From Enoplolaimus lenunculus (taxonomy: Eukaryota; Nematoda; Enoplea; Enoplida; Thoracostomopsidae): a DNA stretch of 64,000 nt. Below are positions 49,372 to 61,230 of this stretch, one piece after another. The notes under the pieces were generated by a model. That model was not told the origin of the DNA, made no database searches, and saw nothing but the letters and a program-made list of their open reading frames with translations. Each line of letters starts with the position of its first letter. The first letter of the stretch is position 1. The position numbers were made by a program, and so were the translations under genes. The stretch covers positions 496,001 to 560,000 of the forward strand of contig JASANG010001107.1 in NCBI GenBank assembly GCA_030248215.1, read 5' to 3'.

Positions 49372-49480
49372 TTTATGCTTAGGCTAAGGCTCAAGTCAGG
49401 TAAAGACTGTTAGGTTTATGCTTAGGCTTCATGAACCTAACCGTAAGGCCAAAAACGCAAACTTGACCCTAAACCTATGA
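49372..49480. repeat. TTAGGC-type hexamer tract
   Basis: GCTTAGGCTAAGGC and GCTTAGGCTTC words in both senses across about 100 bp, suggesting two facing tracts. Confidence 0.55.
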
Positions 49481-49889
49481 GGGAAGTACACAAGATCGTT
49501 TTGTTATCTCCGCTGTATATCTATCTGCCACTTCTGACAATTCCTGTTTGTAGGTCTGATTGGTGATAACAGGGTTCCAATAGAAACTAGATAAATTTTA
49601 CCGGACAAGAACAGAATCAGAAACTGCAATGGAATTTAAAATGATAGCCATTACTTATTGAATTCCTAGGTTACATTTGAAAAAAACTATCAAAAACGCG
49701 GTTTCAGTGATTTTTTTATGATTTCATTAACAGATTTTACACAACTAACCAATTAGATCACAACAGACGCAATGTTGTATCAAACTCATGCCAAAATTGA
49801 GTTCCTTTGTTCACTCAGTCGTGGTATCTCTTGCAGCGATAACTTGTAATCTGAATTATTGTAGATTTGAAAATTTGACGCGAATGACT

Positions 49890-50260
49890 AGACTCTAGGC
49901 TAAGGATTATGTTTACGCTTAGGCATAGGACGCTGTCGCGGCAGTTCGGCGGGCGATGAATTATTGGAGATTCATCCGGTTCACCTACCAGATTAAAGTT
50001 TTATAAAAATTGTATCCTTCGATGCGCAGGTTTGGAAAAATTTAGTTCCCGGCCCATATGAACTGTCGTTAAATATGAGTATGCTGTAATATAAAAAAGT
50101 CTATGACAATTCCTCGCTCGGCATAAAGTATAACCTAAAGCTTAACCCTAAGCCTACGAGTAACGCTAAGAATACTTATTTTCGACAATTGTCGAGTAGA
50201 CGAAATTTGAGGATAACAAGTCGTCGATCGACGAATTGTCGTGCGGCAAATTGTCATGTT
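49890..50260. mobile_element. MITE family G with hexamer tracts
   Basis: GGCGGGCGATGAATTATTGG at about 49950 and CGACGAATTGTCG near 50230 are family G end words. Hexamer tracts GCTTAGGCATAGG and CCCTAAGCCTACG lie at about 49915 and 50145. The region is probably two decayed copies side by side. Confidence 0.45.
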
Positions 50261-50330
50261 ACCATGATAAAGATGAAATACATCAACTGGTGGCATTGTG
50301 TCAAAAGTGTTACTGGTCACTTTACACAGA

Positions 50331-50449
50331 TATTAAAAGAATACATTGGTTTCGAGGAACTGCCAACTGTCAACCTTAATGAAATAGCTACCCGCGACAA
50401 AATCGTAGAATTTCCGCTCAGCACCGAGTGCGAAATCCTCAGTGTATGA
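50331..50449 (+). CDS. Possible orphan terminal exon, unknown product
   Basis: After CACTTTACACAG, a good acceptor, an open frame of 39 codons ends in TGA. It is rich in E, L, I and T, for example EYIGFEELPTVNLNEIATRD, which looks like ordinary coding sequence. I do not recognise a family, and no upstream exon was found because the left side is family G repeat. It could belong to a gene whose other exons lie left of the repeat, or be chance. Confidence 0.25.
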
Positions 50450-50593
50450 AACTTCACGCTGTCTTAAAAGAAGAAAACGTCATGTGTCATTTTCCAAGAA
50501 AAATTGTCCGATAATGGGCGCCGCCTGATTATTGTCTTTGGGGTGTGAGTGTAACACCATTGTTTTTGCTCTATACAAAATTGTCGGCGGAGT

Positions 50594-51258
50594 TATGGAA
50601 TATCGACCCCCACTAAAAGTCCTAGGAGATGTCGATATTCCATACCCAGTGCGGAGCAGACAGGAGTGGGGGCTCCCAATGGCCCCCCTCAACAGAGAGT
50701 GTCAATTGCTGTTCTACGCTGTTCCGAATATAGCAGGCAGTTCTAACTCATTAAAAATACAGAAATAGATGTTGCGGTTGAAGCTCACTGGAATTTGCTT
50801 TTTCAAAACTAAATTGGCTTCCGAATCCGAGCCTTTAAATTTGTGCCTGTTTGAAACAAATCTGAATTTATGTTGCCACACTGTTGTTTAGAACTAAATT
50901 GCGTTGAAGCGTTAGTTTTATTTGTGATTCATATCAATTGAGCGAACGTAAAGAAGTCAATTTTGAAATTTTGGGCCCCCCATTGTGAGATCCTGGATCC
51001 GCCACTGGAGGCTCCCCCCAAACTCCAGGGTTTAGGCCCACAAACTCGCGATTAAAGCAAGCGAGAAGCTAGACGCAGTTTAAGACTTCGGCGGTTTTAG
51101 TTTCAACCGGTTAGGGTGGGTGCCCCGCTAGGGGTGGGGGGTCGCTAATGGGGATATGGGGTAGGCTGCTCCGGGCCTGTTCATATCCTCGCTAAAATCT
51201 CTGTGAAAACCCAGAGAAGTGCAACTGAAATCCTAGGTGGGTCGATATTCCGTGCCTT
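50594..51258. repeat. ATATCGACCC-ended inverted repeat region
   Basis: TATGGAATATCGACC at 50595 pairs with GTCGATATTCCATA at 50631-50644, a 14-bp stem around a short spacer. A third end, CCTAGGTGGGTCGATATTCC, occurs at about 51231 and CCTAGGTGGGTCGATGC at 57861. This marks a small mobile family with palindromic or composite ends. Boundaries are uncertain. Confidence 0.5.
50980..51005. repeat. Family F end fragment
   Basis: CCTGGATCCGCCACTGG, the terminal sequence of the GGATCCGCC-ended family, within the preceding region. Confidence 0.45.
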
Positions 51259-51259
51259 C

Positions 51260-53070
51260 GCCAATATCTAACTGAGGCCCCAGAGGAGTGCAACTGATCC
51301 CTCTTGTACATACCTGCCAGCACCAATTAATGCTGCTATAATTAGATCAGTAAAATTTTAAGTTTAAAAATTCCCGATAAAACTATGAACGCGTGAATAA
51401 ATTTGAAAATTAGCACAATTTCTTTATCATGAGGCTGTTTAAGTTTAGTGAAAAGTGTAGATTGATCGTTTTCTTTATTGGAAACATTATTGTATTGTTG
51501 TAAAATGTGTCTTCGCTTCACAGACAGTACGGAAATTCACGGTTTCCTAGGCCTTTTCACTGGCGGACTGAGAATGCTTCGTGGTGTGCTGACATTGAAC
51601 AGCTGAGGTAAACGTAATAATGTCAAACAATCTTAATGGATGGAGACCAACGAGAAATTTTTAAATATGAGTAAATTATTCTATTGAAATAGGTGGCGAC
51701 TAGTTGACCCTGTTACCCCTGTTACTTCACCGTTGCTTTTATCGCTAAATATTAAAACTAAAGTTCAATTTAGGCTCGCGCAAAACATTAACGTGTAGGA
51801 GACGGTCCAAAGAGATATTTTCTCAACTGAACAAAGTGAATTATTAATCTTGCAATAAAATTTAGATATCCTATAAACCATGTGTGACGGCGACATGGCG
51901 AGGTTTAGGCTTCTATTCTTAGTGACCAATATATAGCTGTAGTAAAATACTGCTTGTAATATAAGGACGATTATAACATGGCTTCAGAACCCAGCGGGGT
52001 CTTTTGAAGCTGTCGCGAAGCACGAAGTATAAAAAATTATATTTTAAAATTCATGCAATACAATTTTGACACTGAGATCATTGCGTATACTTGACCAGTA
52101 GGGGTTTCGCATATATTTGCAAAAGTTTTCAAACTTTACTTTGAAAGTTGAACAACAAACAGGGTCACCTGGCACAGGAACGATTTCACAATTGGGGGAG
52201 ACATGAAATGACCAATAACGCTTCATAGTAAAGCAGTTTTAGTGGCCGTTTCAGGATTTCTGCTGCGCGAAATCCGTGGATGGCGGACTTATTCTTAAAC
52301 ATTTGCGTACTTTTTCTTTTCAGCAGCTAAAAAATATTTTTAGTGTAAAATAAAATCGCTTTGTAATTTGTACCTTGACGAACCAACGCGGGGTCCATAA
52401 CAAGAGATGTTAACTAGCTTAAACGTTAGGAACCTTCTGCTACAGAAGACCTGGCGAGCGAAACGAGCGTTCAGGTTGATATAGGTGGATCCAGAAATTT
52501 CTGATTGGGACGGTGCGGGCATATGTAATCAATAAAAACGTTGGCACCGCATATGTTGCTTAGATTTTGAAAGCGGATTCACAGAAATGGTGGAAATTGC
52601 AACAAACCTAAAAATACGATCGCTGCCTCGGACGGTTGACTCCAACATTGCTAGGCCGGGAGCTGAGATTTCACGGCCTTTTCGCCCATGCTAGCTTTCA
52701 AGGTTAATTTTGTCTGCCCTGTTGAAAAAAAAACTGAAACACAAGCACGCATTTTTATAGTGATGTGGACCACGTCAAACTGTACATCACGTGAGCATAA
52801 GTTGAAGAAAACCCCGCGAGCGAATTGAACGACAATTCCGGGTTTCGAATCGATGAAATAGAAAATATTCATGAAAGAAAGGATAAATTGCAATAAAAAC
52901 AGGGCCAGAAGTAAAATTTTTCAAATATTTGCTTTGCTACGAAGAAACTTCGCCAGCGAAGCGACCTAGCAGCCAGGACAAACAGTAGCTTTAGTGTCGG
53001 AGGACAATGTTGAAATGGACATACACGGTCTGCACGACCCCTGTCCGAAATTTTGCCCAAAATTCAAGAC
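51260..53070. other. Stretch without a supported gene
   Basis: Contains GGTGGATCCAGAAATTTCTG at about 52485 (family F end) and GAGCGAAACGAGCG words. No exon is supported. Confidence 0.4.
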
Positions 53071-53071
53071 C

Positions 53072-53142
53072 ACACCTGGGAATCGAACATCGGTCATCTT
53101 GCATTCGAATCAAGCATGCTATCACTACACTGTTGTCGATTA
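53072..53142 (-). pseudogene. tRNA-related sequence, probably SINE head
   Basis: On the minus strand AGTGTAGTGATAGCATGC resembles an A box in a D arm, and CCGATGTTCGATTCCC resembles a B box in a T arm, with tRNA-like spacing of about 40 bases. CTTG/CAAG around TTCGAAT could form an anticodon stem with a seven-base loop. Acceptor pairing is poor. It is best read as a tRNA-derived retroposon or decayed tRNA gene. The downstream tail was not matched to another copy in the window. Confidence 0.45.
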
Positions 53143-53429
53143 CATTTTGATATTCCGCTATGTATGTGCACTGCAAACGGCAGCGAGCCAAATAACGGAA
53201 ACGGATATTGGAGTATAAGAACGCATGAATAATACTTTTACTTGCAGTACAATTACGATGCTGACAACCAATTTTCAGCAACATTGTAGTTATACTATAA
53301 GTCTAAGCCTGCGGGATGTAAGTGTTCTAGAACACTCATTCGATAGTCCAGGAATTGAATCGCGGCTTAAACGTCAAGGTCTCTAACAAAGCAGAAAACT
53401 CCTGCGAGAACGGGTTAGGGTAGCGCTAT

Positions 53430-53590
53430 ACCTTTGATCACGTCCGGTGCCGTCAATTACCGTGCGTCACGGTGCGGTAGCGTACGCGAATTACTCAAGT
53501 ACCACACCGTATTTTGGCGGAGAACGACGCACGGCGCCGGCACGGTGACGGACGGAGCTGTACTTTTGATAGACGGCGCCATGAGACAAG
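53430..53590. mobile_element. GC-rich MITE-like block
   Basis: An unusually CG-rich island for this window, with TCCGGTGCCGTCAATTACCG on the left and, in reverse on the right, TCCGTCCGTCACCGTGCCGG. These inverted, CG-dense ends look like a MITE, but the ends are imperfect and no target duplication was confirmed. Confidence 0.45.
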
Positions 53591-54253
53591 TATAACGCAA
53601 CCCTTAATGATCACTACAGAACAAATGAACTGACAGGCAGAAAATAGTTGAACTATATGCATTTGTAGACAAAAAACCAAATACGCACGAAACCGCTAAA
53701 CGAACTACGAATTTTCAAAAAATACCAAAAAGAAAACCAAAAATGTACAATATTTTTAACTGCATCATGAATAACAGCACATATTTCAACTTCAAGATTG
53801 CACAAATATGGATACGCAAATTGCATACGCGAATATTGTAATACGGGGAAATTACTACTTGCAAACATCGTTTAAAATATAAAATGGCCAGTCGTCCTTG
53901 AATGTGTTCAAAAGTTATTTTAAATTGTGTGATTGTGTATACGTATCATTTGCATCGAATAGTATTCATATAACAACGGCTGTATAATATAAAGAACGAT
54001 TCGGAAACTTGCAGTGTTCACAACCGTATTTAGCAGTTGCAAACACAAGTGCAATTTTGCAATTTTTGTAGTGAAAGTTGTGCACTCATGGATTATGTGC
54101 GCATTTCTCTGCGTAAAGTTGGCTCGTACCCAGACTGCATTTATCTGACAAGAAACCGAAGGAGGCACATATGTTGGTGTGAGATATGTGATGGCTAAAA
54201 AACCTTGCGAACGAAAAGCTAACTGCAAATTTAAAAATTTCTAAGGTAATGAA

Positions 54254-54416
54254 CAGGCACGTAGACAGCTCACCTTGCTATTGTGGCTAGAAATTTTTCA
54301 GGAGGGGCATTCAAGGTTATTTAATGACTTGCATGCAAGGTTGAAAATTTTCTAGGGGAGCCAGAATTTTTTCAGGGGGGCTGAGCCCTCCTGCCCCCCC
54401 CATGGCTGCTGTACCG
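54254..54416 (-). mobile_element. hAT-type MITE, family A, copy 11 (reverse)
   Basis: Starts CAGGCACGTAGACAGCTC, carries GACTTGCATGCAAGGTTG and AAAATTTTCTAGGGG, and ends near CTGCTGTACCG. No clean duplication was seen. Confidence 0.65.
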
Positions 54417-55700
54417 TGCAGGAACCTTACTACTCAGTATTTTTCCACGACATTTTCTATTGTATGTTATGCAAAATTCTCTATACCAAAAATGAAGGGT
54501 GTCGAACCCTTCTCTCCCCACCCACGGCTGCTGCGCCACTTCGCGAACCTCCCTGTCTATCTGTCCACCGCCAAGAAATTTCAACGATCGAATTTTACCG
54601 GGTAACCAGTTGTATAAGCATAGACTTCCTCAAAATCAGCTACTAAGCTTATATTTATACGTTGTCACAACTCAATATTATACACTACAAGAATCTTGTT
54701 GCATCCATGCATTACGGGTTAAACATGTGAAGGCAGAACATATGCATCAGCAATTTCACCGATCTACAGTAACAGCATGATGTTTATTAGTCGCATGTCA
54801 CGAATATCCGTTTGCATCCTGGATGGACGTAATATTTTTAGGCTATTTTAAACCATATCAATTGGTATTATTTTTTCAGGCCCAACAAGTTAAAACTTTA
54901 AAAAAGTTTACGTTTGAGAAACTTTAGGACCCTGTGAAACCTATTCCCGTTTCAAATAAATTTTTCAACCTACTATATCGCACTTTTTCCAGTAAACGTA
55001 AAAGACACTTGAATTCCAGTTGTTGTAATTTTCCAATACATGTTCATTGTTCAGCAAATCAACGACAGTTATCCAATTGTGTATAGACGAATCCATCCAA
55101 TAGCGGATTCAGAAATTATTGATTGGCGGGTTCGTGTGATTGTGAAAAACATCGCGAGCGAAGTATGCTAGAACGCATGTTGCTAGTATTCAATTTCACT
55201 ATAAAATTTTGCTTTTGATCATTGTTGAGGGCCTAGGCCTAGGTGACCCTTGGGATCTGACAACGCGGTCAGAAACACCAATTAATTTGCACGATTTATC
55301 CGTTTGAAGTCCCAGAGAACTTCGTAGCGAAAAAACTTCGTATAATTTTTCTGAATTTCGCTTTCGCAGCGGAACAACGGTTGCGCTGTACAACGAAGGC
55401 AAACGAGCAAACTAAAAATCTTCGAAATCAACAAACCAACAATTAATAGTTAATAATATAACATACGGATATCATTTGGTATGTTCGTTCAGATAATGAG
55501 TTCATTAAAAACATATTAATTAAAATGTAACGATAAATTTTGGAAACATAATTGCGGAATATACAATTAAAGGCATGAAATCTATATACTCAAATCTCTA
55601 CTGGTATTTGTTTTGTTTTGCAAATGTCATGTAGCAAGCAATTAAGTTCTCGAACGATTTCACCTCAAATCAGTTTTAGTGGCTATGTAAACTCTACGTG
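54417..55700. other. Stretch without a supported gene
   Basis: Several short overlapping open frames at 54402-54780 and 55199-55402 lack splice support or domains. A CGGATTCAGAAATTATTG family F end lies near 55105. Confidence 0.4.
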
Positions 55701-55709
55701 CCTGCCTAC

Positions 55710-55770
55710 TTAGCCTACCCCTAAACCTGAGCCTAAGCCTCAGCTAAAAATAGAGTAAAACTGTAGCTTA
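55710..55770. repeat. TTAGGC-type hexamer tract
   Basis: CCTAAACCTGAGCCTAAGCC followed by a short run, then AACTGTAGCTTACTC and CAGTTCCGTAGAAACGCC, which resembles the right flank of the hexamers at 46650. Confidence 0.5.
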
Positions 55771-56364
55771 CTCTATTGCAGTTCCGTAGAAACGCCGTCC
55801 GCACCATTGATCTCTACCTGGTACCCAGTTTCTAAGTCTCCCTGTATCTCAGTCTGCTGACCCAATAATTGACAATTGCCAGATTAATGATCAATAAATG
55901 CCTATAGATACCACATGAATCGAGGTAAATGTATACAATCTAATGATGCCTAGTCAAGCAAAATAATTACTGTAAAAGCCTTAGTTATAATTGCTTTTAG
56001 ACGACCGCCTGTGGACAATTTCCAAAGGTTAGGGGAACTATATAACGGAATACAAAAAGGGAGTTTACTCATAATTCTTTGAAGAATTATGAAAAGTGGT
56101 AATACATGCGACCACCAACCAAAAATTTTGCTTGATTATTCTGACGATAGCAATGTTTTTCTTTGAACTCGTAGATTTCCATAATTTATATTAAGTCATT
56201 TCTGCTGGCTGGTGGTAACCAGTTAACTTTCCGACGAATTTATCGTGCAAAATTAGAATAAAATGAACCAAACAGAAAACGGCTAAGAGTTTAAAAGCGA
56301 TACATATGAAGTGCACTGCCGGAAAAGTGTTTAGGTCGGCTGTGAATCAATATTACTGCAGGGA

Positions 56365-56700
56365 ACAACCGGATATATGTTTTCGGTTAAAATCAGTGTC
56401 CATTTTCGTGCTAGAAATATAGAAAACTACGCTGTTTTCATGGCCATAGTTAATATGTAGTTGCAAATCACGTAACGCAGAATCGTTCAGTATTGCAAAG
56501 CAGGTACGTTACAATAACTTAACTTTAAACGGAAATAAAAAAATTTGAGTGGCTCAGCTGTTTTTTCTATAATTTGTTCGAAAGTCCAATAAATATTCAC
56601 ATACATCAAGAAAAAGCAAAAACATTTTAAACGCTGACATACTGAAATATCCGTTTTCTGATTCCGTTTTCGTTATTTTACTATCCGTTAACGCACTGCA
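56365..56700. repeat. CCGGATATCCG-type repeat
   Basis: Begins CAACCGGATATATG and ends with GTTATTTTACTATCCGTTAA. It has the same block order as 25553-25925, and a shorter fragment follows at 57175-57240. Confidence 0.5.
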
Positions 56701-56779
56701 CTGTGGGCGTCCATTCAAGTAAATGTGAGAGGTGGGTAACAAGTCAACTGGTTGCTATGTTCTCACTAGCAAACGCAGA

Positions 56780-56953
56780 AGGGGGTGTGTGCACCCATTC
56801 GCAAAATTTTTTGCTACAAAATAATGACGTCCCTACCTTACCACTTTTCCTTTCAGAAAATTGGCACGTATATGGCATACAGTATTAAAAGTTGCGTTTC
56901 AAACTTTTATGCAGCTCGACCTCCCTCGTCAGAAATTTCTGGATCCGCCGCTG
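56780..56953 (+). mobile_element. GGATCCGCC-ended MITE, family F, copy 3
   Basis: AATAATGACGTCCCTACCTT and AAGTTGCGTTTCAAAC precede the end CAGAAATTTCTGGATCCGCC followed by GCTG. Matches 27481-27720 in layout. Confidence 0.6.
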
Positions 56954-57882
56954 TATGTTTTCCACTATTCACAATTCTACTATAATTTTTACTGAATTGC
57001 CTGTAAGAATTATTGACCTCAGATATTTTTAGGTCCAACCAAACATTGATGGTTTGAGAATATACTGCGGAAAGCGCAATCGATCTAACAGATAATCGCC
57101 TATTTTGAAATGGTTTGTGTACATACCATGCAGATACCGTTTTGCAACATAGCAAGACATATCAAGTAATATATAAACAGATATCTGTTTCTGTTATTTC
57201 GATCAGTATTCTTTTCGTTGTTATACGGCAAGTTTCCGCCCGGATATCAATATTTTTCGGTGTCAAGTTGCCATTGTTACGTAAGATTTCGTCACGGAGG
57301 TTTTCAATCAATCGATAAAATATATATTGACAGGAAAAGAATTGGCCGATAAGTTTTCATGGGATTTATACCACGTCAGGTCGTAGTTAAAAGTTGGCTT
57401 AGAATTGACGACACGAAGGTACTTGTAGCTATTTGTTTAAAAAGCAAAAGTTTAAATACTTGTTCACGATGTGTTGACATTTGATATTATATACAACAAA
57501 TCAGTTTTATACAGGTCTACAACCTGGCGCACCATGCTAATATCAGATGGATCAGTTAGACAACTTTCCGTTTACAAATCAGTCATATTAAAATAAGCTA
57601 TGTATATCAAGACAATACAATAATTAAACACTTCCCGTACACTATGTATTGAAATGCGATTTTCAATTTAGAGTTGAAAATTTTTCCAGCCTTATATTAC
57701 TATTCTGGTTTATTTTAGAGCTCTGAATTTACAATTAGGCGCGTTCCGGTTTCAAGCGGTCCTGCAATGTAAAAGGCTTAAATTTCATTATTATTTTTAC
57801 TGTTATCGTAGGGCAAAAGCTTGGAATAGTTTTAAAGTCCTCCTAAGGCTGAGGTTTAATCCTAGGTGGGTCGATGCATAAG

Positions 57883-58084
57883 TGTCGTGACAAAGGCAGC
57901 TTATGGATTTTTCAGTTGTTTTTTGAGAGTTACATATATTCGTCGTAAAGGTAGTTGCTGTTAAACAAATAAATAATATTTTCATTGTTTAAAAATTTGC
58001 CATTCTTAACAATAGCACTGTATACCGTGTCGCTGCCTATTTTTGTGCCAATAGCATTCAGAACTGCATTATCGGTCAAAAACC
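57883..58084 (+). repeat. Left LTR-like repeat of the BEL/Pao fossil
   Basis: Shares its start and its last roughly 175 bp with 60440-60800 at very high identity. It is shorter than the right copy. Confidence 0.75.
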
Positions 58085-59389
58085 GGTCACATACATTGTC
58101 GCAACTACGACAACATTATTGGGTTGTTGAGGGTCGTAGTCGGGTTAAACAAGTCCTACATAAATACATTCAGTGTCGCCAAGTAGAGGGCGGTTCGTTT
58201 AAATACCCCCACCCGCCACCACTGCCGGACTTTAGAGTAAAGCAAAACAAGCCATTCGAAAATGTTGGTATTGACTATTTAGGGCCTTTAAACATTACAT
58301 TTCAGGGTGGCACAGGGCTATCGAAGGTATGGATTTGTTTATTTACATGTACAGTAATTCGCGCAATACATCTTGAAGTAGTACATTCTTTATCAGCTAG
58401 TGATTTTGCGATCCAAACATTTTCACAAGTCTAACCACCACTTGAATAGAATTTGGCGACAAGTTTTGAACACTAATACTGTGTTAGATTTTTCAAGCTC
58501 GCGTGGTATTCGTTGGAAATTCATTACGGAACTTTCGCCCTGGATGGCAGGGTTTTATGAACGTTTGATAGGATTAGTTAAAGTTGCTTTGAAGAAAACA
58601 TTAAACAACCAGCATGTTACGTTTCAAGAGTTACAAACAGTTTCTATCGAAATATCGTCCATCATTAACAGTCGACCCCTTGTGTATAGTGAAACTGACT
58701 TTTGCTCATTTTATAGGTGGGCCTCATGTCGATTTACACACTAATTTTATTAAAGTCGATAAAACAATTTTGGCACTGTTGGTACAGACTCATTAGTTAC
58801 ATTATGGCAGCGCACGCAACTATTATTAAATAACTTTTGGAAAATTTGGCGTGATAAATACTTGCTCAGCCTGCGCGAACGTTCATATAACTATAAGCAG
58901 CGTAATAAGTCAGCCTGCGCCCCCTCTGTGGGATCGGTAGTTATCATTAAGGATAAGTGTCAACGAAAGTATTGGCGTTTGGGTCGCATTGATTCCTTGT
59001 TGATATCTCGTGATGGTCGTTGTAGATCTGCCAGGGTCAAGTTGTCTAATAGCAAAATTTTGACGCGTCCAATAACTTTATTATTTCCTTTAGAAGTCGA
59101 TGACGAGCGGACTACAAAGACGTCAACACAACGAATGGATCCAAACTCAACTGCTGCGCAAAATACCAAACAATCTGACGTCGATAATTCGGATTCTTTA
59201 AGCGAATACTCGGTTGAATTGGTATGTTGTTGACCTTATCAATATTTGTTTAGTTTTAGGTATGTTCAAAGGTTTTTTATTTCAATTCGGGTCATCGCCT
59301 ATCGCCATATGCAGCGACAACTTCATTTCAAATTGGCGAATTTTGTGTCAACTCCATCGAAATGGCTTACTGGGTAATGGTCCTTTGGC

Positions 59390-60404
59390 ATCATGGCCTC
59401 GGGTCACTTTGTCGTTTACTGTGCAAAACAAAACGTTTACAAAGGGAGCCTGAATCATTTCGCCCCGTGGGTTTTCCAACGCGGCGTTCGAGTGCGTCCT
59501 GAGTGGGTTTTCCACTCAAAACGCATCTACAAAGACATCATTATATCTCAAATGCAACAGCCAGGCAGCCCAATTCGACGCGAACTTTTCAGCGTTGTCA
59601 AGAAAAATAGCAATCCAAACCGATTAAAATTCGTCATGTGCAGCTCCAAATACGACTATGTTTGGTCGGCAGGTGTTCGAGAATCAAATATCAAGTCTAC
59701 AGGCAAGGTTCCAGGCTCCAACTTGTTTGGTAGGCTTCTGACGTCTGTCAACAAAATGTTCTGGAAAGGGAAAATGGTTCCCAAGGTAGGTTTACAAAAA
59801 CTACTATCTAACTCCTATAACCTAAAATCTCATCATCAGAAACAGTTTTAGTTATTGCTGACAGTATGTGTCGAAGAATAGAGTCAATTCAAGGTGGAGA
59901 CATAGTTTCTATTTCGGGCGGCATTTTTCGACATATCATGGAATATATTAATAATAATAACAATATTTGTTTGGGTGAATATAAATTTGTCATTTTTCAT
60001 TGCGGGGTCAACGATTGTCAAAAATCGGACAAATTGCAGATTTCATCATGGCTAAGTATTAAACGTTTAATATTCGCAGCGCGACGCACCTATAAGTATA
60101 CAAACTTTTTGGTCAGCGGCCCGATTCCACATCCTCGGTTCCAGGCGTATTTGCGTACTCTAAACTAATCGAGAAAGAATTGCGTCAAAGTCATATTAAG
60201 TTTGTTAATTGGGCAACTAGCTGCAACATTTTTGTAACAGATGGGATTCATGGACGACTGTATGACGACGACAAATTTCATTTGAATCATGCCGGCACTC
60301 TGGAACTTTGGAGGGGTTGGTGTGACAAATTTTGGGTATTGAAACAGTTAACTTTGGGGTTATCTACTGAGAGGCTATCTATTAAACCAGGTAGTTGTAA
60401 ATAG
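59390..60404 (+). other. SGNH-hydrolase-like part of the BEL/Pao fossil
   Basis: Lies downstream of the integrase C-terminal remnant and upstream of the right LTR-like repeat. Recognisable blocks resemble SGNH/GDSL esterase blocks I (ADSM), III (GVND) and V (D-x-x-H, with HLN). Such esterase-like domains are known in ORF1 of some CR1/L2-type LINEs. Presence in a BEL-like context is unusual. It is a fossil. Confidence 0.55.
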
Positions 60405-60439
60405 ATAATTTGGGTTGTCAGCAACTTTGTTGTCGGGAG

Positions 60440-60800
60440 TGTCGTGACAAATGCAGCTTCATACTATACAACTGGAACTTTGTTCAATTTTTTGTGTTTT
60501 TGAAATAACTACATTGATGGTGTTACTGTCTTTGACAATTACTGCTTGGCGCTTCTGTCACTTTATTTTTTGGCCAGTAACAATTCCTTTTAACGAATGA
60601 ATTTGACACCAGTATGAATTGATTTTTCAGTTGTTTTTTGAGAGTTACATATATTCGTCGTAAAGGTAGTTGCTGTTAAACAAATAAATAATATTTTCAT
60701 TGTTTTAAAATTTGCCATTTTTAACAATAGCACTGTATACCGTGTCGCTGCCTATTTTTGTACCAATAGCATTCAGAACTGCATTATCGGTCAAAAACCG
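60440..60800 (+). repeat. Right LTR-like repeat of the BEL/Pao fossil
   Basis: The longer of the two direct repeats (about 361 bp). It follows directly on the SGNH-like part. Flanking target duplication was not identified. Confidence 0.75.
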
Positions 60801-61065
60801 AAAATAAGCTAATGTTGCGTTCTAAAAGTAGCATTGGTCGAATGGGAATAATAGTTGAAACAAATTGCATTTTTTCAGTTAACTTTCTCAAATTTAACTG
60901 TAATGCTCACGCATTACTTTTCTTACATTTTCTTGAAATCACATTGACTTACGCACTGAACACAAGAATGTTGGTTAATGTATATTTTAAACTCGGAGTG
61001 ATTTATCTTTAAAAATGTTACTTTTAAGTTCAATATTCGCGATTAGTTTAAAGTGTACTCTATCA

Positions 61066-61230
61066 CCAGCGGATTCGTGGGGGTACCAAGGCTATATCGC
61101 CGCAAGAAATAACAGCCAAAATTTTGTAATATGATTTAGTTCAAAAATTGCGTTTAGCTTCTCGCTCGAGAGCTGTTTCACTGACATACATCGCGTACTC
61201 CGTCAGAAATGTCTAAATTCTTTTTCGTAC
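61066..61230 (-). mobile_element. Family F end fragment (reverse)
   Basis: CACCAGCGGATTCGTGGGGG followed by ATTGCGTTTAGC, similar to the terminal part of family F copies read in reverse. The far end is unclear. Confidence 0.4.

Larger units (their letters stand above)
57883..60800 (+). mobile_element. BEL/Pao LTR retroelement fossil with SGNH-like part
   Basis: Direct repeats bound the element: 57883-58084 and 60440-60800 share TGTCGTGACAAA at their start and CATTATCGGTCAAAAACCG at their end and are nearly identical where they align, so they are taken as LTR remnants of unequal length. Between them are remnants of a BEL/Pao-type integrase (zinc-binding and core region, about 58080-58730) and the DUF5641-like integrase C-terminal region (about 58862-59130). 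After these comes an extra part (about 59390-60404) with SGNH-hydrolase-like motif blocks. Most of the upstream gag-pol region is not seen. The element is broken, with several interruptions. The close match between its two ends suggests it is not very old. Confidence 0.8.
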
